Assembly: GCF_005239225.2 (NCBI RefSeq)
Contig: NC_133287.1
Coordinates: 14,179,493 to 14,243,492 of the forward strand
Reading direction: 5' to 3'
Length of the DNA stretch: 64,000 nt
From: Populus alba
Lineage: Eukaryota > Streptophyta > Magnoliopsida > Malpighiales > Salicaceae
The translations under genes were made by a program, and so were the position numbers. The first letter of the stretch is position 1; every line of letters begins with the position of its first letter. Shown here piece after piece: positions 57,061 through 64,000 of the stretch. The notes below the pieces were generated by a model. That model was given only the letters and a program-made list of their open reading frames with translations. It was not told the origin of the DNA and made no database searches.

Positions 57061-57945
57061 AATGAAGTGAAGAACTTTTATTGGGATGACCCCCCTTTAT
57101 TCAAATATTGTCTGATCAAATATTTTGAAGATGCATTCCTGAGAATGAGGTAAGTAGTGTCATTAAATTTTGTCATTCTGAGGCATGTGGGTGTCATTTC
57201 TCATCAAGAAAGACAACTGCAAAAATCTTACAAAGTGGATTTTACTGGCCCACCATGTTCAAGGACTCACATACATTCTGCAAGACTTGTGATAGTTGTC
57301 AAAAGTTGGGATCTATTTCAAAACGTCACATGATGCCTTTAAATCCTATTCTTGTCATTGAGATCTTTGTCTGTTAGGGTATTTTTTTCATGGGTCCATT
57401 TCCTCCATCATTTGGTTTCTTGTACATATTAGTCGCAGTAGATTATGTTTCAAAATGGATAGAGGCAATTCCAAGTCGAAACAATGATCACAAAACAATG
57501 ATAAAGTTTTTGAAAGAAAATATTTTCAGTCGATTTGGAATCCATCGAGCCATGATAAGTGATGGTGGAACACATTTCTGCAACAAGCCATTTGAGTCTT
57601 TAATAAAGAAATATGGAATCACACACAAAGTTGTCACCCCTTATCACCCTTAGATAAGTGGACAAGTAGAACTTGCTAATAGGGAGATCAAACAGATCTT
57701 GGAGAAAAACAGTGAACCCTAATAGAAAAGATTGGTCCTTAAGACTTAATGATGCACTTTGGGCTTATCGAACTGTTTATAAAACATGATTAGGTATGTC
57801 ACCTTGTAGACTAGTCTATGAAAAACCTTGTCACTTGCCTGTGGAAATTGAACATAAAGCTTATTGGGCTATTAAAGCTTTCAATTCAAACCTTGATAAT
57901 GCTAGTCAGCTGTGAAAATTGCAAATAAATGAGCTCGAGGAAATA
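57061..57945 (+). pseudogene. Athila-type integrase, truncated (copy 2)
   Basis: The zinc-binding segment (57170-57330) and the core (57390-57653) are readable: FLYILVAVDYVSKWIEAIPS and the second catalytic Asp in MISDGGTHFCNKPF. The first catalytic Asp of GIDFMGPF is replaced (GIFFMGPF, about 57385). A TAG at 57651-57653 replaces the Gln of PYHPQTSGQ, and the same stop is in the copy at 61623. The C-terminal domain is cut off at about 57945, where sequence jumps to the 3' non-coding region. Confidence 0.85.
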
Positions 57946-58760
57946 AAAAAATGATGCATATGACAATTTAACAAGTATTCTTAAATCTTCATTTACACAC
58001 ACACACTTTAACATATGATTGTGGGTTGCACATTGGATTATTACATTATTTATGTTCTTTTGTTAAAGGTAACAACTAAGGGAAAGGGATAGTACATAAT
58101 TTACAAATAAAAAACAAAAAAAAATAATGATAATAAAAAGGTAGATAAGTTTGGTTTCGTAGCCTCCCTAACCTAAGCAATTAAGCCTGAAGGGGTGTTT
58201 TAACACTTAATACCCAAAGTCAACTGACTTGGGAGCTATTGGTCCAACGCTTGTTACATGGGTTGAGGAGAAAAGCTTAAGGACATCAAACATTGCACTA
58301 TCTATATATCAGTATCTGCAACCCGAGTTGCTAAGCTCGTAGGGGTGTCTCAACACCTAATGCCCTAAGACCAACTGGTCTGGGAGTCATTAGCCTAAAA
58401 CTCGTTACATGGGTTAAAGATACATTGTGCTTCAAGTTGTATGTGTATATAAATAAGTAAATAAATAAATAAATAAAAAGAAAAAAATAATAATCCCAAC
58501 CTAAGGAAGTTAGCCTTAAACATTAGAACAAAATTTTGTTTTTTTTTCAAGTAAAGCCCCATAACTATATCTTGATATTTTGAGCACAAAAGAAAGTTTT
58601 AGTAATATCTTGTTTAAGAGGTATTGAGCAGATATATGAATTTAATGAGTTTGTTTATCTGGATAGATTAAAGTAAGTTGAATGATGAATGCCTTGCTTT
58701 ATGGAACTTGTAAATTGTTTTTCTATTTTAACGCTTTGATTACTAGGGACTAGTAATAAG
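57946..58760 (+). other. Athila-type 3' non-coding region
   Basis: Matches 10440-10890 of copy 1 ('tttaacaagtattcttaaa', 'acatatgattgtgggtt', 'agcctgaaggggtgttttaacac', 'gggagtcattagcc'). It includes an (AAAT/AAGT)n run near 58455. The LOG cassette and the Cys-rich ORF, which precede this region in copy 1, are missing. Confidence 0.7.
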
Positions 58761-58774
58761 CTGGTTGGGGGCTG
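58761..58774 (+). other. Polypurine-like tract before Athila 3' LTR
   Basis: ctggttgggggctg stands directly before the LTR start tgattagtactt. A G-rich tract of this kind is usual at the Athila 3' LTR. Confidence 0.6.
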
Positions 58775-60832
58775 TGATTAGTACTTAAAAGTGCATATTT
58801 ATCAAGGTTTTATATCATTATTTTGCACTTAAAGTATCAATAACTCCTTAACTAAAGCATGTTTTATAATAACAAGTCTAATACTATAAAATGCTCTAAT
58901 ATATGGTAAATGTTCATCTTAAATGTAGGCCTATGAAATAAATCAAAGGATTGATTGATGAATTCAACTACTGAAATTTGTGAAGATAAAGAGAGGGTGA
59001 AACTTAGAAAAGAGATGTTGGTGCAGTCCAAACTGGAACACTGTTCAGTAATTGGGTCATATCTCAAATTCTAGATGTCCAAATGACCAAATTTTTACAC
59101 AAATTCAGTAAGAAAAAGGCCTACAACTTTCATGTTTTCATCCAGATCTAAGAAGGCCGTTTTCAAGTCCAAATTATAGCAACAATGGAGAAGTCTGAAT
59201 CTTTCCTGCAGCCCGAACAATGTTCAGTGTTTGGCCCATATCTGGAGTTCTAGAAGTCCAAATGACCTCTAATTTTTTTTTTCTGCAAAGCTTATTCAAT
59301 TTCCTACAACTTTGATGTTTTCCAGTGGACCCAGTTCGGATGGTAGCATTTTTGTTTTATTCAGACAAGAAGATAAGGATTTTCACGAAGTCAAAAGTTG
59401 GCCACCCACTCAACAATTATTTATCAAATCAATAATTCTGAATTTTGGCCTATAAAAGGAGGCATTTGCCATGCATTTGGGAACTTGGTTGTTCAAATCA
59501 AGTTCATGCTCTTTATTTCTCTCTTTATATTTCTTGTAATTTTTAAGTTTTGCTTTCATTAATATCTTGTTTATGCTTTTCATTTCTTTTCCTTTCTTTA
59601 GTTAACTTGTATCTTATTTATGTTCTTGTTTTGTTTATTTATGTTTCTCTTCTTCATTATGTTTAGCTGAGTTTATTATGTCAAGGTGAAAAGGTTACAC
59701 TAATGGTGTAAGAATAAGTATAGTGTAAACTCAACATGAACTTTAATGTTTAATATTAACATATCTTATCTTTTTTATCTTACTAATTCTTAATACCTTG
59801 CTTGTTAAATGGTTAATCTAGATTTGTGTTGTATAATACCTGGTACAACAAATGCTTGGCACTCTCATAGCCCAACCGTATGGTATTACCTACACCTGGG
59901 ATATGAAAGGAACTTGATTTGTTGTTAACATTAGTTAACATCATGAATTCCTGACAATATTTAAAAGTTTGGTGTTATGTAAATAAGATAATTAATATGA
60001 TCATGTTAATAATTTATAATGAGCTATTAATGACAAATCATCTGATTGGAACCTCCTTCGGGTGTGGTTTTCAAATTGAGTAATAAGAGTTTATACTATA
60101 CTTGTTTGAAATACCATTGGTGGATCCTCTAACCTTGACATTTGTTTTTATCATTGTTTAATCCTTACATTAATCTTTCATCTCAAAATTCTCATTAATT
60201 TCTTCATCTTCTTCTTTTATTATTATTATTATTATTATTATTTACATTCTGTTTATATTATATAATATATCTCTTTGATCTTTTCATAATACTTAGTATA
60301 TAGGCTGGAAACCTGTAACCCGATCTTTTAGATTATTCTCAAGTATAACAACGCCACATAGAGGGTGTTTGGGAGTGTGGTAGCGGTTGCTTTTCAAATA
60401 GCTTTTCGTGCCGAAAAGCATGCCAATAATGTTTTTTCATTTTTTTAAAATCATTTTTGACATCAGCACATCAAAACGATCCAAAAAGTACAAACCGCAC
60501 TCAATTTTAACAAAAAAAAATTTGAATTTTTTCGAAAAGCCGGTTTGGCCGCAATGCCAAACAGGCACATACTAAGTATTATTATTATTATTACTATTAC
60601 TATTAATATTACTATTACTATTACTATTACTATTACTATTAATATTACTATTACTATTACTATTACTATTACTATTACTATTACTACTATTGTTATTATT
60701 ATTGTTGTTGTTGTCTTGCTATTTATAATTTATACAATTAACCTCTCTGTGGTTCGACCCCGGTCTTGCCGGGTTATTTATTACTTCAAACTCCTGCACT
60801 TGGGAGAAGACATCAATCTTTTGGTCGTGTCA
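58775..60832 (+). repeat. Full Athila-type LTR shared by two tandem internal regions
   Basis: Starts tgattagtacttaaaagtgc and ends ttggtcgtgtca. Contains a TATA-like tataaaag at 59451-59458, an (ATT)n run (about 60218-60243), a nested MITE (60361-60566) and a (TTACTA/TTATTA)n run (about 60577-60715). It serves as 3' LTR of the element starting at 52237 and as left LTR of the deleted unit that follows. Without the MITE it is about 1.85 kb. Confidence 0.88.
60361..60566. mobile_element. 206-bp MITE-like element
   Basis: Ends are imperfect inverted repeats: gagggtgtttgggagtgtgg at the left, and ccgcaatgccaaacaggc at the right (reverse complement gcctgtttggcattgcgg). The flanks share acata (60356-60360 and 60567-60571). 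An 8-bp reading gives acatagag/acatacta, compatible with a worn hAT-type TSD. Internal 'cagcacatcaaaacgatcc' is also in the 10892-11026 fragment. Confidence 0.75.
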
Positions 60833-62282
60833 ATACACAACCTGTTGAAGCATGTAATTCAATTCTTGTCATTTTAGGATGTCCATTTCCTAGTCCAATC
60901 GATGACTATTTCCCTGATGAATCTTTACTTTCCATTTCTACGATGCCTTGGTTTGCTAATATTGTTAATTTTTTTTTGTTTCAGGACAATTGCCAGTTTA
61001 TTGGAGTACCCAAGACAAAAAAAAGTTCTTGAACGAAGTGAAGAACTTTTATTGAGATGACCTATATTTATTTAAATATTGTCCTGATCAAATATTTTGA
61101 AGATGCGTCCTGACAATGAGGTAAGCAGTGTCATTAATATTTTTTCATTCTAAGGCATGTGGGGGTCATTTCTCATCAAGAAAGACAACTGCAAAAATCT
61201 TACAAAGTGGATTTTATTGGTCCACCATGTTCAAGGACTCACATGCATTCTGCAAGACTTGTGAAAATTTTCAAAAGTTGGGATCTATTTCAAAACGTCA
61301 CATGATGCCTTTAAATCCTATTCTTGTCATAGAGATCTTTAACTGTTGGGGTATAGATTTCATGGGTCCATTTCCTCCATCATTTGGTTTCGTGTACATA
61401 TTAGTCGCAGTAGATTATGTTTCAAAATGGATAGAGGCAATTCTAAGTCGAAACAATGATCACAAAACAGTGATAAAGTTTTTGAAAGACAATATTTTGA
61501 GTCGATTTGGAATCCCTCTAGCCATGATAAGTGATGGTGGAACACATTTTTGCAACAAGCCATTTGATTCTTTAATGAAGAAATATGAAATCAGACACAA
61601 AGTTGCCACCCCTTATCATCCTTAGACAAGTGGACAAGTAGAGCTTGCTAATAGGAAGATCAAACAGATCTTGGAGAAAATAGTGAACTCTAATAGGAAA
61701 GACTGGTCTTTAAGACTTAATGATGCACTTTGCGCTTATTGAACTACTTATAAACCATCATTAGGTATGTCACCTTATAGAGTAGTCTATGGAAAACCTT
61801 GTCACCTGCTTGTGGAAATTGAATATAAAGCTTATTGGGCTATGAAAGCTTTCAATTCAAACCTTGATGATGTTAGTTAGCTGCGAAAATTGAAAATAAA
61901 TGAGCTTGAGCAAATAAGAAATGATGCATATGACAATTCAATAATTCATAAAGTAAGAATCAAAGAGTTTCATGATAAGAAAATACTAAGGAAAACATTC
62001 AATTTTGGTCAAAAAGTCTTACTTTATAATTCTCGACTCTATTTATTTCCTGGAAAACTAAGATCAAGATGGAGCGGTCCTTTTATTGTGAAACATGTGT
62101 ATCCATATGGGGCCTGTGATATCAAGAATCCAAAAAATGGCAATGTTTTCAAGGTAAATGGGCATCGTTTGAAAGTTTATTTTGATAATTTTTCAGTTGA
62201 AAATGACTCTAATGAATTGAGTGACCTGTATATAAAGATTGATTCTTTTTCTCACATTGTTTTGTGTTTTATTTTGGTGTAA
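60833..62282 (+). pseudogene. Athila-type integrase of the second tandem unit (copy 3)
   Basis: The LTR is followed directly by a protease scrap (acacaacctgttgaagcatg..., matching 55005-55065), then the linker (DDYFPDESLLSIS, 60900). Integrase zinc finger and core follow: HSKACGGHFSSRKTTAKILQ, intact WGIDFMGPFPPSFGFVYILV (first Asp), and MISDGGTHFCNKPF (second Asp). A TAG (61623-61625) and a TGA (61740-61742) follow. The C-terminal domain is well kept (61890-62282: [36 protein letters not shown]). PBS, gag, protease, RT and RNase H are deleted. Confidence 0.88.
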
Positions 62283-62651
62283 CTTTTGTTTTGCTACTCT
62301 CTCTCTCATCCCGGTCAAATGGTGGATTACGGTACTCCGTGACTTAAGTCGATTCTTTTAGTTTCCCATAATAACTGATATCTGTATATATTTATACAAT
62401 TCTTTGCTCTTTTTCTCTTCTTTGAATCTTTTCCTCGATTTTCATTTGAAAATGGACACCACTCTTGAAAATTGAAAAGGTATTTTCTCGTTTTGCCTCT
62501 AAATGCGATTATAAAAATATATTGTGCTAGGTGTACAAGATTTAGGTTATTAATGAATCATGGAATTCTTGAAGATATTCATTGGCTAATTGAAGCAAAG
62601 ATCTGATTATTAGGTGAGTCCTCCAATTCTTTCATTTCACATATGCTTGGA
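62283..62651 (+). other. Spacer between integrase and the Cys-rich ORF
   Basis: No recognisable coding motif. It contains 'catcccggtcaaatggtggattacggtactccgtga' (about 62308-62343) and 'ttaggtgagtcctccaattc'. It is absent from copies 1 and 2 because of their deletions. Confidence 0.4.
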
Positions 62652-63011
62652 ACAAGTAAAAGCACTTTTGCAAAGAAATGTTGTGCAAAAGGACTTAAAA
62701 TCTGTCATAGATGTGCCAGATAGACTTGTAATGTGACATGTTGTTCTTTACGAATGGTATATGTAAATCGTGAAGATAAAATACAATTCATTAAGGATAA
62801 CCTGAGTAAGGGGTCTTTAAATAATCTTCTAGTGACCCTTGAGACGCATCTTAGAAGAGATGTGCATCGTGCAATTCATGATTTATGGCCACAATTCCAT
62901 AAAGAACATGCTCGACTTAGTCTTGGGGATTCTGACTAAAAAAGACCCTGTTTGCCAGGTTTTAAGAAAACTGGATGGGAAGCCTATCACCGAGCCATAG
63001 AAGGCGTTTAA
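62652..63011 (+). pseudogene. Cys-rich Athila-associated ORF of unknown function
   Basis: One frame reads KKCCAKGLKICHRCAR, stop, TCNVTCCSLRMVYVNREDKI, QFIKDNLSKGSLNNLLVTLE, then HDLWPQFHKEHARLSLGDSD, stop, RPCLPGFKKTGWEAYHRAIE, and TAA at 63009. Eight Cys within ~30 residues suggest a metal-binding head, and the rest is helical and charged. It is shared with 8947-9148. I do not recognise the family. It occupies the place where Athila elements can carry a third ORF, but nothing shows it to be envelope-like (no membrane segment or signal peptide). Confidence 0.55.
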
Positions 63012-63246
63012 GTCGTTCTTGGACATAAAACCAAGGGAAGATGTGAGCCACAATCATAACTACCTGTACATACACATGCTTTTTCAAAATAAATAATTAA
63101 TAAAGAGAGAGAGTGTGTGTGAGACTACAGCTAGGCTACATATAGGTGGTATGATTGCATTTTCAATTTCTCATCTATAAATTCTTCTCTTCCTTCCCTT
63201 TATTCTACTCAACCCATACATTCATCAAATATAGAAGTGTGCAGAA
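63012..63246 (+). promoter_or_regulatory. Conserved upstream region of LOG copy 2, with TATA-like box
   Basis: Matches 9149-9388, including the GA/GT-rich run (about 63103-63122), 'acatataggtggtatgattgcattttcaatttctcatctataaa' and the sequence before ATG. tataaatt lies at 63176-63183, about 63 bp before the ATG. Promoter activity is inferred only from layout. Confidence 0.45.
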
Positions 63247-63902
63247 ATGGCAAGTTCCTTAAGTCATCATATAAGAAATATTTGTGTTTTCAGTGGATCT
63301 AGTCCTGAGAAAGAAAAAGAGTTTTTAGAACTAGCAAATGATCTTGGTCAGGTACTAGCTGAGAGAAAGATTCATTTAGTATATGGGGGAGGCAGCCTTG
63401 GTTTAATGGGGGGTGTGTCAATGGCTATATTTTTAAGAGGCAGTCAAGTTTTGGGGATTGTCCCCAAAGCTTTAGCAGATGGAGACATCATTGGAAAAAC
63501 AATTAGAAAGGAACTACAAGTCCCTACAATGTTTGATCAACTGAATGCCATGTTTAACCATATTGATGCCTTCATTTCCTTACCAGGTGGTTTGGGCACA
63601 TTGAAAGAGATCTTTCATATTTCCTCTTGAGCCCAACTGCACATTCACCATAAACCTATAGGTTTGTTAAATGTTAATGGTTTATATGATAAATTGTTGT
63701 ATTTTTTCTTGATCAACCTGTGGAACAGGAATTTCTAACATCTTCACCATGACAAATCATAATCTCTACTGCTACTATTGAACAATTGATTGACCAACTA
63801 CAATCTTTCATCCCTGTTATTGATCCCTGCATGAGTCACCTAAATTGGTCAACTAAGGAAAGTCGTAAAAAGCTTAGATTAGATTTGAGCCTTCATTTGT
63901 GA
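63247..63902 (+). pseudogene. LOG-family (cytokinin riboside monophosphate phosphoribohydrolase) processed copy 2
   Basis: The open part (127 codons, 63247-63630) has the LOG fold in order: NICVFSGSSPEKEKEF (11-26), LVYGGGSLGLMGG (44-56) and the hallmark PGGLGTLKE (113-121) with the catalytic Glu. The Arg of the family's QRK-x-x-M segment is not present (DQLNAMF at 97-103). A TGA at 63628 replaces the Trp that normally follows. The rest is readable: [20 protein letters not shown], a one-base slip in a T-run (about 63700), [13 protein letters not shown], stop, QIIISTATIEQLIDQLQSFI, and an end at LNWSTKESRKKLRLDLSLHL-stop (63900-63902). There are no introns. It is better kept than copy 1 but still inactive as read. 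Confidence 0.9.
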
Positions 63903-64000
63903 AACCTTGTGTCTTTTGGCTTTATTAATAGCATATTATTTTGTTTTCTTACTTCTTATATTCGTTTAAGTGTGTTTCAGGTTTGTTATTGTTCGCTGTT
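63903..64000 (+). other. 3' flank of LOG copy 2 matching Athila copy 1
   Basis: 'ttattaatagcatattattttgttttcttacttcttatattcgtttaagtgtgtttcaggtttgt' matches 10030-10105. The shared unit therefore continues past the window end. Confidence 0.7.

Noticed and set aside
60003..60832. Treating the Athila LTR as ending at 60002 (TATGATCA), by analogy with the solo LTR at 16605-17866
   Set aside because: The sequence to gtgtca is directly followed by the tRNA-Asp PBS in the 53193 copy, and the short end is explained by a deletion between TCA triplets.
60545..60877. 110-codon ORF rich in Ile/Thr
   Set aside because: It is a reading of the (TTACTA/TTATTA)n microsatellite in the LTR.
62652..63011. Idea that the Cys-rich ORF is an envelope-like protein
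   Set aside because: No signal peptide, transmembrane segment or glycoprotein-like features; position alone is not enough.
63247..63902. Annotating LOG copy 2 as a functional gene
   Set aside because: Stops at the conserved Trp and before QIIIS, a frame slip, and loss of the family Arg make activity unlikely despite the intact PGGLGT motif.
1..64000. tRNA, rRNA or organellar DNA insertions
   Set aside because: No stretch with the expected conserved cores was seen; only primer-binding sites complementary to tRNA 3' ends are present.

Overview
The window looks like repeat-rich nuclear DNA of a dicot tree. It is AT-rich, has one intron-bearing host gene, and otherwise consists of nested LTR retrotransposons from several plant lineages. 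A ~206-bp inverted-terminal element at 60361-60566, with a worn piece at 10892-11026, resembles a short repeat I associate with Salicaceae (poplar/willow). That attribution is from memory and unverified.

Left part (1-13393): a minus-strand Ty3/gypsy element of the Tat/Ogre type runs from its LTR (about 5524-7136) through gag, protease and RT-RNase H to the window start. A solo LTR (3616-4380) interrupts its gag. Beside it lies a plus-strand, internally deleted Athila-type element (7137-10891). This carries an intronless copy of a LOG-family gene (cytokinin riboside monophosphate phosphoribohydrolase fold) downstream of integrase.

Middle (13394-40588): a complete but decayed Copia element (13394-19443), itself split by an Athila solo LTR with a perfect target-site duplication; a PP2C 3' fragment; a minus-strand chromovirus (about 20917-25985) flanked by inverted LTR/PBS/leader arms; and Tekay/Del-type material. 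The last includes a 5' LTR (28519-34266) split by a 3.6-kb solo LTR (29727-33370, perfect TSD), and a deleted element at 36186-39536.

Host gene (40814-43562): a five-exon aldose 1-epimerase gene with a secretory signal, apparently intact. It is the only clearly functional gene I can support.

Right part (43563-64000): a Copia fragment, a 1.6-kb LTR, and a 3.4-kb Tekay-type LTR (48131-51569) that contains a long array of hairpin-forming repeats downstream of its TATA box. Then comes an Athila LTR-internal-LTR-internal tandem (52237 to the window end). Its second unit carries integrase, a Cys-rich ORF and a second LOG-like copy.

The most interesting signal is the repeated LOG cassette inside Athila-type elements. 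It is found twice, about 54 kb apart, with shared flanks on both sides. This suggests retrotransposon capture and amplification of a processed cytokinin-activation gene, now decayed. Nothing prokaryotic, organellar, rRNA or tRNA was seen. LTR and coding boundaries were read by eye and are approximate unless a terminal motif or TSD is stated.
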